This document shows positions 24,201 to 34,870 of a DNA stretch of 64,000 nt, one piece after another. The notes under the pieces were generated by a model. That model had not been told where the DNA came from, did not search any database, and was given only the letters and a program-made list of their open reading frames with translations. A program made the position numbers and the translations under genes. The DNA is taken from positions 215,122,746 to 215,186,745 of the forward strand of contig CM073590.1 of assembly GCA_037074705.1 (NCBI GenBank). The letters run 5' to 3'. The DNA is from Zhengitettix transpicula. Lineage: Eukaryota; Arthropoda; Insecta; Orthoptera; Tetrigidae. Position 1 is the first letter of the stretch. Every line of letters begins with the position of its first letter.

Positions 24201-27200
24201 TCACAATGTTATTTATGTTTTTATGGTGCTCCACTGCGAAATTTATATTTCGTTTAAGTAATTGTAGACCTACAAATACGACTAATTTTGTCACGGGCGT
24301 GGAAATTGTGTAAAAAAGAAGCTAATGTTCTTAATATATAACAGTTTGGATAGTTTGAAGTAATTTTATAAGAAAAATGATGAACAATGATACAGAGTTA
24401 TTTAAATTGTAATATTCAGTCTGGAATTAGTACTATAAGCAACTAATCATATAAATAAAAGAATAGGAAAATTAATCATGTTTATATATATATATATATA
24501 ATAGCATTTACTAGGTTTTCATATAGACTCTTAGATAAATATGAATTTTATTTAGAAAGTTTTAATATATTTTAGATAACTAAAAATATCTTTTAGGAAC
24601 TTTTCGCTGTAATAAATGTCTATATTTTTTTAGATACTATTATAATTAAGTTTCACTAATTTCATCTCCCATAATTTTCATTGAATAGAATATTCTATGT
24701 TTAGTAAGATATGAATAGAATTTCCCTTTTTCTCTACCATTTTACCGGGGAAAATAATTAAACTCACACAAAAGACATAAAACTTCTTAAAATTAATGTA
24801 CAGTGCTATCAAAAAATAACACTGAATTGATTAAATTTCCGTTTAATTTTAAATAAATAGTAAACTTACATTTTCCATTTAGAAGAGAATTCCACAGTAT
24901 ATTTACGGGAAAAAAAATCCATTCTCTTACTGACCTGTTAAAGAAGCTATATATTTATATGACTGTTCTTTGATTTCTGTTCTTGATTATAAAATATAAT
25001 AATTTTTGGTCAAACTTTTGTTCTATTTAAACGATATGTTATAGTCAGAATATAGTCGTACAGCTTTACTCTTCAAACGAATTAAACATCTTGACATTTT
25101 ATTTCATCCCTTCATCCCAAAAGAGACGCTGACAACACTAATTAGCTCGTCGTTGAAAAGAAGGCTACCATTTATATTTGACCATACGGAAAACTTGAAC
25201 ATACACAAATTTACACATAAAGTTACAAATATATTTTGAAATCATAAAATTTAACTGGTATATAAGAGGTTTAATTCTTCATAATCTATTATTTTTGTTT
25301 AAATTCTTTTATTAATAATGACGTTTGGAGGCACTTTTCAGTGAAACCAAATATTTATTAATATTGCCATTAAAGCGGTTTGATAAATATCAATTGAAAC
25401 CAATTTTTTTTATTGATGATAATCATTATTTTGTTACAAAGATCTATAATAACAACATCGGTTACTAGAATTTTTTTTTTGCTAAGACAAATTGAATCGA
25501 GAATGAGGCATAAAACTTCTACTTTCCTTATTGCAGTTAAGAAATGTTGGAAACATAATTCAGTAGCACTTTTTACTATAAATATAATAATGGAAAAATT
25601 CGCATGAATCGTTGCGATGTGTCACGGTAGTACTTTCGTGGTCACATTCCATGTTATTGATACACGATTGTTGTTATGACTGTTTTTTTTCTGTGACCAC
25701 GTATATTCTTTATTTCCTCACACTAAACCTAATACGGTGACAGTATCATACTTTAAAACCTACGTCTGTTTAGTATTCTCTGTCTACATTTAAACGAAGT
25801 AGAAATAAAAGAAAATATATTCACGATTCGAAGCATTAAGCATCTCTTCTAATTTTTGTTTCACCTTCGTAGCTTGGCAATACGAACATGTATAATATTG
25901 TAAAATAATATAAAAGGATAGAAAAAACGCTAATATAACTCTGATATGTATTTATATTATTTTATTTGAGAGAAAAATAATTAACTCTTTGTGTTTTTGC
26001 ATTTTGCGCGCAGTAATTTTTCATGCTGCATCTGAAACGCGCGTTTCTAGAAATATGTCATTTGTGTAATTCAAATTTAAATGCCACAATGGAGCTAAAC
26101 GGACTCGTTGCGGTAATCACTGTGGTTCAAGCATACATTTTCTTTTCCTCCATTCATTGAAATTATTCAATTAAATTTTCTGCTCGAATAGACAATGAGC
26201 TTTAGTTCTGATTTATTGGTAAAATTGTACTCATTTTAAATATTTTTTATGAGGTGACTCAGGCTTTTTATGTTTCTAGCCAATTTAAATTTACCTTTTG
26301 CAAAATTATGATTTATTTTATTGCCTCGTATGAGCTTAATTCCATCAGGCTGGATTAAATTTCGCCAGCTGCATTATTCGCGAATGAATTCCAGATCGTT
26401 ATCGCGATTGGTGAACATATTTTAATGGAATTCCGATATTACTTGTCAATTCCAAATTACTCTTTGATAACTATTGAACCACTTTAAGCTCTGCTTTACA
26501 AGGTCATTTCGAATGTTTCTTTCTTATCTTATTCGCAAGTAACGGTATCTTTGTCTTGGTAACGAAGGTATATTAATTTACAGAAAAGAACCATAAATGT
26601 TTTGCAACTTTTTTCTAATATTAATTACTAACCAGGGAGGTCTGACATGTGCATTTAGTTAAATCTTTCCTCCAATTTTTCTGAAAAAAATTGTCGTGGT
26701 TTTACAGACACTATTTCCTTTTCTTTCTAATTTTGCTTCACTACATTAAATGTAAAGCGTTCCAACAACATAGAATAATCTCTAAACATTTGGATTATCT
26801 AAATTCATTTGTTACTTCATTTATAAATAATCAGACATGACGTGATATATTATTACGTCTTGAAATGAATCAGTATTTTTATTATTATTTTACGGATACA
26901 GTTTCCATTATATCATCTCATTGAACCTCATTATTTAATTCTGATAAATAAGGGAAAATCAAAGTATGAAGGCAGTTACATTATTTTACTTTAACAAATT
27001 ATTATGGGAAAAATTTGTACTAGTTTCTTGAAGAGCATAATTATAAAATATTTTGCTTTACATATATTCAAAATAGGGCTCCCTTCTTTATAGATTTCAA
27101 AATTTTTATAACATAGAAAAATCCTTCATTAGGAATTAGGGTGCAGCATGAAATAATTGAAGTTATTATTTGTAAATTGAAACATGTCTCTTTAGTACTT

Positions 27201-28226
27201 AGTACATTGTAAATATAACACGCAAAATAATATGGAAGTTTGTTATAAAGTATTCGAGAAAAAAGTCACTATAATATTGAAGTTAAGGCCATAGAATTAT
27301 TTATTTATTTATTTAAAGGACAAATGTGAGCAGAAACTATTATTTAATAGTCAAAACCAATCTGAAAAATTTTAATCCAGAAACAGCATAAAATAAAATT
27401 CTCAACTTGTTACAATGTTTACGAAATTCAATTAAATTGACGAATTAAAATGTAAGTAAACAAACACGTGTAACTGCATTTATGGGAAATAAATTGGAAA
27501 ATTGGATTAAATATTTTACACGATTTGTGAGGCAAACACAGTTTACGCTCGAATTGTCTCGGATTACACCCAATTGCTGAACACCTCGTGTATTCGTTAT
27601 TGGACTAATTGATAAACTTGGAAGTAGCTTCCTGCCTACAGGATAACGTGAGCGACTAATACGCAGAACAAATTACGGGTCAAAGCAGTCAAAACTCAAA
27701 TAATTGAATTATTAGGGCATTTATTTATATAAAAGAATTGAGGACGTATAAGTCACCATTTTTATTCGTACTTATAAAACATTTAACCGGAATGTTAAAC
27801 GATTTCCATCTTGACTTTCTCTAGCAAATGAAAAGATCATTTACAAAACTTATTTGAAACAGAGATTGTATTTCCTATTGAATCACATCATTTCTATCTA
27901 CTTAAAACACAAGTATATATAATTTCACTCCTTTCAAAATTTAACTTATCATTGTATCTTTCATTAATGTTTTAATTCAGAGTTCAGCTATATACAGCTT
28001 ATATAATTTCATGTTGCAAATGACGACACTGGAAACTAATTTTTTCTGCGACAGTTCTAACATCAGCACATAGAATTTTTTTGTCAAACGAATTTAATAC
28101 CCCCGTACAAACGCTACTCGCTGTTTCCGATTCGGCTTTCAAGAACACTATTTTTAATGTACAATCAACATAACATAACGAGGGTGTTTCGCAATAATTG
28201 TAGAATCTTTACTACGTTGTTTCTTT
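21261..28226. other. Long AT-rich stretch without a gene
   Basis: Nearly 7 kb with no frame above chance length. It holds one terminus of a second PLE-like family (22190-22280) and a short (TA)n at about 24481-24501. No R-family copy is present, which contrasts with the flanking regions. Confidence 0.55.
22190..22280 (-). mobile_element. Terminus of second PLE-like family
   Basis: In minus orientation CTGATGA starts at 22273 and GGAAACG ends at 22241, with a CGAT/ATCG stem between. CTGATGA is the exact hammerhead first box. It is followed by TTGACCCGG, shared with the copy at 16.0 kb. It differs from the R-linked terminus in all flanking sequence. Confidence 0.5.
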
Positions 28227-28345
28227 ACCGACCTACTGTGGTGTAGGAGTCAGCGTGACTGCCTCACATCACAGAGGTCCCGGGTTCGAGAAACTCTCGT
28301 CAAATTAGTTTCTCGACAAGAAATATTGAGTTCCCATATTGTGTT
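28227..28345 (+). mobile_element. tRNA-derived SINE head
   Basis: Starts CCGACCTACTGTGGTGTAG, contains an A-box-like GTGTAGGAGTCAG and a B-box-like GGTTCGAGA (28283-28291). It shares CCGACCT, CTGTGGTGTA and GAGGTCCCG with the SINE at 57.5 kb. The acceptor and anticodon arms do not fold as a working tRNA. The tail after about 28300 differs from the other copy. Confidence 0.65.
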
Positions 28346-31300
28346 GCTAATAACCAGAGCTGTTGATGCGTCTGTAAATAAATTAATATAAAAAATTGTT
28401 TCGTAGTTTTTGAAAACTTGTTTCTAGCTTCGTATTTATACATTAAAATTGTTTCTCATATAACAGAACTGTTCCAAATTTTCTTCAAAATTCGGTCGGA
28501 GTCGATTTATGAGGTTTTGTATGTTGGTTTCCATTATTTTTATTAATTTTTATCATAATACAACTAATTCTTCTTGTATTTTTTATCCTTTTGTCATAAT
28601 TTCTTTCTTTAAAATACCAAATTAGTATAAGGTATGTGAATTATCTTATCGAGTCATTCTAGTGCCTCCTAAGACATTTTATTGGTCTGCGTTCTTGATC
28701 CCTCTTGGCCTCAAGGCGTGCAATGGGCCGAAAATTTAATTTCCTGTCTCAAACCGCGAGGTGAGTGTGATTTAACCGATAGTAAATTAGGTAAATAAAT
28801 TGAATAATTCAATAGAAAGCGAGTACTATTATTTATTTAACTGAAAACTCAAAATAAACGCCGACTAAACAAACAGTGAATTAAAACTAACTAAATGTAT
28901 TATTTCTCAATACATTTACTTAATTTTTTACTAAGTAATTTGTAAGAATATAATTCATTTAAGTATTTGATTCTCATTTAGTAAACATATTCTGATTTGT
29001 ACTCGTTTTATAACTCAAAAGTTCATGCAAACTTACAAGATTTTTTTCACCTTTCGTTACGATGTATGAAATTACACAAACTGTATAAGGTACTTACTAC
29101 ATTAGAGCGTTAAAACCATAATATACGTTTAGTAATGAAAAATATTCGTCTTTATTACAATCGACTACGTTAGCAACCATAACACGGTCTGTTTCATTTT
29201 TACATGTATTTTAATACAAAACATCCATTTTTATATAATAGAATAAAATATTTAAAAATTACTGCAATATGAGCGCTTATATGTAAAATTACTTAGTAGA
29301 ACATGAATAAATCATGTATTAAAATATTTAACCCAGTTCAAAGAACTTAGCATATTGTCAATTTTCCAGCCGTAAAACTAGTTCCTCAATAAACAGCAAT
29401 TTTTTGGCTCATGAAAAAAAAAACTGTTTCAATATAAATGCGCTATTTCAAAGCACCAAACTTTTGATGCACAGTTTCCCTTTGTTATTGTTCTACAAAG
29501 TATACAAAGAGCGTCGTCATGTTGCTGTATAATTACAACAGCGTTTTTATTTAATTCTCTTCAACATTTAGTAGCTTTTTTGTGATCTATTTTCGAACAC
29601 ACCTGGCTGACGGTTCGTTATTAAAATTACGTCCAGTAGCATTTCAATTTTCGGACAAGAGCCTGGGTGTAATTATCACTAACAAAGGCACACACTTGTG
29701 ATTATTATAAATAGTTATTAAGAAAATGTAAAATGCGGAGATAAATTTGTAAATAAATTTTCACAACAGGTAACCTGTATATTTGGAAGTTTATGTATAA
29801 ATATATACGTGTAAATTATGTATAACAGTCACCTAAAATTTTTTCTTCAAAATTCCGGTTTGCAACCACACTTAGAGGGTGTGTGAAAGAGAAAACAAGA
29901 TTGTTTCGTTACTTTTTGACTGAAAAAGTTTTAAAATATTAACAATTCTCTAGATAATAAAATCATTTACATAGGACTAATTTATTGATTTAATTTTAGT
30001 ATCATAATATGTATTTATTCAAAATTAAGTGATTAAATCAACTCTTGGATAAAAAATTCTTAATTTGATCAAATATAAAAATATTTTTATAGGTAGAACC
30101 TAAAACTAAAGTACACAATATAAATTTAAAATTATTACATTTCCTAAAACTAGCTGAACGTCCAAGTTGGTTGTTTAAAAATTGAATCGACTTCCAACCT
30201 CGATAATAATGGAAGTTTATGAAAGTAAATTTACTGTTCAAACGTGACTAAACATGGTTATACGTTAATATTATAAAATTCACTTTTCGGACCTATGTTC
30301 CTATCGAATAAGTTTTTAATCAGTCATAAATCAGAAATTCCGATATTAATAAAGATTCTATCATGGTCAACAATGAAGCAAAATTATAGCGACTTGTATG
30401 TATGTATGTATGTATAATAGGATGTTTTTACACTTTAGGCTACCAGGTGAATTTTAATCATGAATTATTTTTTAAAAACGCAAATGATTTTATGTGATAT
30501 TTTATAGTTTTAAAAATACATAATTTTAATTTAAGGTTCCACCTATAATTTTTTTAAATTGATAAAGAAGGTTATTATGGATTTAGTTACTTAATTTTGA
30601 AAAAATACTTGTTAAATTTAATAAACGATAGATAAAAGATTAATGATTTGTAGGTTTGAATAATCTTGTAACTATATTAAGCAATGGATAAAATAGGCCT
30701 GATCTAGGGAGAACAAATATAAAATTACGAACAAAGAAAAAAGACCTACATTTCTTATAATTATTCATATGTATGAGTTCGTAAGGCCGATACTTTAAAA
30801 TTACAATATTACAACATTTAAAGGATTTGTTTTTAGTATTCATTTGTTACGTATGTTACGAACAATATAAATGGGACATGAGAAATAATTGTATTCATGG
30901 TGAACAGTAATCTCCAAACATCAGTGGTCCGTAATAGTTTATGTACGTAAGTCTAACAATTTTTCTATTAACGTTTCGTCAAAAAAATTATATAATTACG
31001 AATTTCTCTTGTAACTCAGATTATCTTAAGCTTTCTGAGGAAGTGTCGGAAGGGCGCGTGCTTGCAGAAGTGGTAAGTCAGCGTAGTAATTGGCTAACAA
31101 AGCCCTGATGCTGTGAAGTTAAGGCAATTTTCCAGAAGCTGCCCAATATGGACGCATGGATTGTGGCATTGGGCCAGCAGGTAATAAATCATCGGCCATA
31201 CCGCAAAGCCTCAAATTCCTCAAGAATGATGTGGTCTTGTCAGACGTCATACGCTAACACCCTCTTCCTCTTACAAGAGCCTTCTAACATCACGGAAGAC

Positions 31301-32599
31301 GTGAGTGCCAAACCTATGTAACGTGGGACGATGTGGCTCTCCTTTTCAATGAACTTCTTTGCCTTGTGGGAGACGCAACGGAAAAAAAATTAGCACCGTC
31401 ACGAATTTGTAGAATACATTAACAAAATTACTTGTTCTCGAGCAAAAGTATGAAACAGGAATGAACCAAATAATACAACATCCAAAAAAGGAGAACGTCT
31501 AAACCTATTATTCCTAGAAAAACCAGATAAATCTGTACAAAGGTACGAAAAAATCATCTATACTGCGAATCTTCATTAGCATCTTGAAATCACAAAATGT
31601 CATAAAGTTTCAGAACAGTAATTACTCCTACGTGTTAAATAAAAATTGAAATCAAACTTCGTCGGTAATCAGCAGACAAAAGAAAAAGAGGAGTTCATTT
31701 TTTTACAACACTTGGGTGTATTATTATAAAATGAAATGTATGCTGTAAAAAAAAGAGTTTCCCGATCGACGATCAAATTTATATGTAACTTTCCCGTTTT
31801 CTAAATAGGTTAATTCTTAAAAAAATCTACGCGTAACAATTTATGACGAATTAATTTCAATATTTTATTATCGTGAAATGAGAATGTTTAAGAAAACAGC
31901 ACATTAAATGCGGTTCTCCATAATTGAAAATTAGGTTAGTATTTTTTCTGACAAAAAAATCATTGCCTTTCGTATTAAGGGCGACGCATGGAAATAACTT
32001 GCCGAAAAATAAATCCCGACAAATAATAGCAGATATAAAGATGAATGAAATTTAAAAAAGATTCGGTGTTAATTCTGGGTCAAGTGCTAATTGCTTAATT
32101 TAAATAACAAAATATTCAGCCGGTATACAAGATATATTACCTTAATTTATGTATTTAAGGAAAAAAAATGTTTCTAGTCCGAAAGTTAAGTGTATAATTA
32201 TTTATATATCTTAAGTATTTAAAGAATATACGACACAAATATCGGTATGTACTGAAATGTGAAGCCATTTAAATATAATAATAATAATAATACTGTATAA
32301 TTCATATAACAAAGAATTGGGTGCTACGTTCTCATCCTGGTTTTGTATTATATAAAAATATATATTTTATAACAGGAAAAATTTGTCTCCTGAACGTGAT
32401 GCACAAATACTCTATTTCATTATCTTATCTCAAAGTTTATCGCTCAAGTATAGCTTCCAGCCACATATGTTTTACCGCGTTTTTTGTGTATGCACGTTTT
32501 CGGAAGTGACAGTTTTAAATGGTAGCATGGGATTCATTCGGGTGAAACTTTTGTTTAATGGCCCCGAAACTTTTGACAGACCTCCACAACAATACACAA
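28346..32599. other. Stretch without a recognised gene
   Basis: AT-rich. A TATG tetranucleotide repeat lies at about 30398-30415. The block 31020-31390 is GC-richer and could be an old repeat, but I found no continuing frame on either strand. Confidence 0.5.
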
Positions 32600-33130
32600 A
32601 AACTAATCATGGAAAAGGCAAACTAACCTTCACTTTCCGACATTTCTTTGCGGCGATGGATCTTGACTTTCTCCGAAGTGACTCCAGAGGAAATGGTTAC
32701 GGTGACCTGTCGTGGTGACGAAGCTCTCGCTGTTATCCTTTGACACTCGCGCACTCTCTTCTCGTCTCGCCTTCGTATCACTGGGCCACTGACACTCGCG
32801 GACGCGTTCGCCAACTCCGGGACGGCAATGCCGCGCCGAGCAGCGCCGCGTCGGGCGTCCCCTCCCCCACCCGCACCCCCACCCCCAGCCCCGCGACGCC
32901 GCTACTACGCACTCGCAGATACCCATAGTAAACAGTGGGTCACAGCCAAGGCTTACGCACCATTATCAAACTTTCCGTAAAACCCGGTGACCAATATTCG
33001 AGCAGGGTGCGTGAGTGCTTGTGTGTTATGGGTGCAATAAAAGTATTCCGTGGGGGACTTAAAAAGCTCATATAAAGAGTTTTACGTGAGCAAGAACGAT
33101 GTATAGTAGGCGGCGCGTAGTAACGTTTCG
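32600..33130 (-). promoter_or_regulatory. CpG-rich promoter-like island
   Basis: This is the most GC- and CpG-rich block of the window, with the peak at about 32740-32910 (many CGCG and GCCGCG steps). CpG retention suggests unmethylated, functional DNA. It surrounds a probable first exon on the minus strand. A TATATGAG motif lies at about 33070-33080 in minus orientation, though the start site cannot be fixed by eye. No repeat family seen elsewhere here matches it. Confidence 0.5.
32628..32930 (-). CDS. Probable 5' exon of an unidentified gene
   Basis: On the minus strand the island leads to an ATG at 32643-32641 with a purine at -3, reading M-S-E-S-E. After one more base comes a good splice donor, AAG|GTTAGT (GT at 32627-32626). 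Most of the exon would be 5' UTR and only 16 nt are coding. The frame stays open upstream through VTISSGVTSEKVKIHRRKE but has no upstream ATG, so I chose the ATG at 32643. Another ATG frame from 32926 ends at 32630 and could be an upstream ORF. The next exon is not visible and would lie at lower coordinates. The gene cannot be named from five residues. Alternative: a noncoding transcript start. Confidence 0.4.
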
Positions 33131-33508
33131 AGTGTACTATAGTCTGGTCAACGAAATAATCGACACAGATTTACATCCACGACACTAAGCTATTTAAATT
33201 TCCATTTTTTATATAACATTTTTTTAATCGTCGTCGGCAGATAACCGCAGTAAAAACAGTAGCTATAACGCGATACATGTTGTTATTAGTCATCGAATAA
33301 AATTTAAAGTGAAAGTCGATACGATCCCTGGATATATCAGTTTACCGCATCGTTTCGTTTAAGTAGGTAGCAGATCAAGGGAAGAAAAACTAAACTGATT
33401 GTGAAGCTTCGGCATTCACTTGATATGATAAGTGGTTCAAACTTGTTCCATTCAGCCTGCACAACTTGTTCATACTATACTGATACTCTGATATAGCATT
33501 TGTGTGAA

Positions 33509-33582
33509 GAACAGAAGAAATTATTTGAATCGAAGTTCTGCCATACATGTCAGGAAACTCAATTAAATAATTTCTTCTGTTC
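33509..33582. repeat. Perfect 18-bp inverted repeat
   Basis: GAACAGAAGAAATTATTT at 33509-33526 is exactly reverse-complemented at 33565-33582 across a 38-nt spacer. It lies just upstream of the PLE terminus at 33636 and may mark its insertion edge. Confidence 0.75.
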
Positions 33583-33635
33583 TTGAATTAATTCAATGCA
33601 CCTTTAATAAGTCTCCACGTTATTTCAATTCTAAA

Positions 33636-33760
33636 AATGAAAAAATTTACGTCTGATTGAAAATAATACATAAGAAAGACAGCCAATTCAGACAAAAAGT
33701 GATAATATAAATACCACACAACGTTTCTGGGATCCTTGTTCCTTTCGTCAGGTGCGAAGA
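33636..33760 (-). mobile_element. PLE terminus, reversed, 5' of GIY-YIG fragment
   Basis: Minus orientation: CTGACGA (33751-33745) fits the hammerhead first box, then GGAAC, GGATCC and GAAACG ending at 33722, then TTGTGTGGTATTTAT. GGA/TCC can form a short stem II. The outer part, from ATTTACGTCTGATTGAAAAT, is repeated at 42.1 kb. It abuts the endonuclease fragment, so both probably come from one element. Confidence 0.65.
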
Positions 33761-33808
33761 AGAGCCTAGAGCGACACAACTGTACTTGTCAGTTGACAAA
33801 ATTCAAAA

Positions 33809-34228
33809 GTGACGAAAACCGTCACTCGTCCGCAAACACCTCAAGCCAATTTTTTTTCTGGTACTCCCTTATTACAAATTTCTGCACAACACATTTCTGC
33901 AAATATTCAAAAATATCAAATATCCATCTTTTACAGATCTATTAATACTCTTTCCTACTTGATTAAAACCCACAAGGACCCACTTGACACATACAGCAAA
34001 CATTGTGTTATTTACAAAATCTCTTGCTCTAATTGTAATTCCTGCTACATAGGGCAAACAAAACGTTCCCTTAATACACGTATCAAGGAACATATATCAA
34101 ATATCAAACTTCCCATTGATAAACAATCTGTAGTATCCAAACATATCACCAATTCTAAACATACATTTGATTGGAAAAATGCTAGGATTTTAAGCAATGA
34201 CACCAGGTACAATTCCAGACTCATTTCA
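33809..34228 (+). pseudogene. Penelope-like element GIY-YIG endonuclease, partial
   Basis: The frame covers about 140 residues of the C-terminal part of a PLE protein. Seen, numbered from 33809: a linker with LLQISAQHIS and LIKTHKDPLD (21-60); the GIY equivalent VIY (67-69); the PLE-typical Cys pair C73/C76 between the two halves; YIG (80-82); Arg86 and Arg91; Glu94-His95; then VSKHITNSKHTFDW and ARIL (to 128). In PLEs this nuclease nicks the target DNA to prime reverse transcription. The reverse transcriptase domain that should precede it is missing. After RLIS (137-140) the frame runs into R-family tail sequence, so the native C-terminus is lost. Tyr, Arg and Glu positions of the nuclease are intact, but the element is truncated at both ends. 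Confidence 0.85.
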
Positions 34229-34290
34229 TTTCAAATCCCTTCCTATGCTATTAAAGGGGAGTTGCCACTATGTGGATTACCGTCACATAG
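34229..34290 (+). mobile_element. R-family tail fragment fused to GIY-YIG frame
   Basis: TTTCAAATCCCTTCCTATGC, TTAAAGGGGAGTTGCC and TGTGGATTACC are the 3' tail blocks of the R family. They start directly where the PLE frame stops resembling its family. Either this tail is the PLE's own 3' end, or an R piece jumped into the gene. Confidence 0.7.
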
Positions 34291-34346
34291 GTTTACGGAT
34301 AGTACGTAAATATCCATCTCTCATTTTTTTCACGATTAAAATTAAT

Positions 34347-34870
34347 GAGGGATGTTCTCTCGCAGGCAGAACCTTTTAGGAGAGATACGAAGGGGCTACC
34401 TTTGGGTATGCCTTTTCCTCTCCGTTTTTGAACTAAGGTTCCCACAAGCCGAGGCACCTCGGCTTGTTTTGAGGGGTGTATGTTCCGGGGTCACAGACCT
34501 TGGGCATACGGTAAGAGTTGTTCGCTATTCCCATTGGAATAGTCGGCCAGCTGCCTCCTAAACTGGTCGAGGCACGCAGAAGGGAATGCTGCGTCCCCAC
34601 AGCAAACTTTTCTCCCGCTATCGGAAGGGCGTGGGACAAGTACTCAATGCCCGACCTACCCGATGCAGGTTTTTCTAAGGTTTTCCCTGCATTTCTTTAG
34701 GCGAATGCCGGGTAGGATCCTTAAAATATAGCCCGGGGGCCCTAGTTAACCCTTGGCTACCTTCCTCTACCCTTCCGCATCCCCCCTTTAAAATCCCTTC
34801 CTATGCCATTAAAGGGTAGTTGCCCAACCTGGATTACCCTCATGTAGCCTGTTGCCCCCCCCCCCCCCCT
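34347..34870 (+). mobile_element. R-family retroposon, copy F (longest, best preserved)
   Basis: Extends further 5' than most copies (GATGTTCTCTCGCAGGCAG at 34351). It keeps a perfect CAAGCCGAG/CTCGGCTTG hairpin with loop GCAC at about 34446-34470, the CCTACCCG/CGGGTAGG and ATGCAGG/CCTGCAT stems, and GTAGCCTGTTG. Its tail is a run of 15 C (34855-34869) in place of the usual A-run. Confidence 0.9.

Noticed and set aside
28227..28300. A functional tRNA gene.
   Set aside because: A and B boxes are recognisable, but the arms do not close as a cloverleaf and the same head occurs in a SINE at 57.6 kb.
32383..32718. 111-codon plus-strand frame across the CpG island edge.
   Set aside because: The minus strand has a better exon structure (ATG plus consensus donor), and this frame crosses AT-rich DNA without a motif.
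34518..34700. Sixty-codon frame open in R copies A, E and F (AIPIGIVGQLPP... ending AFL).
   Set aside because: It starts only at TTG, is broken by a deletion in copy G, and its sharing is explained by recent common ancestry of the copies. RNA-structure evidence is stronger than coding evidence.
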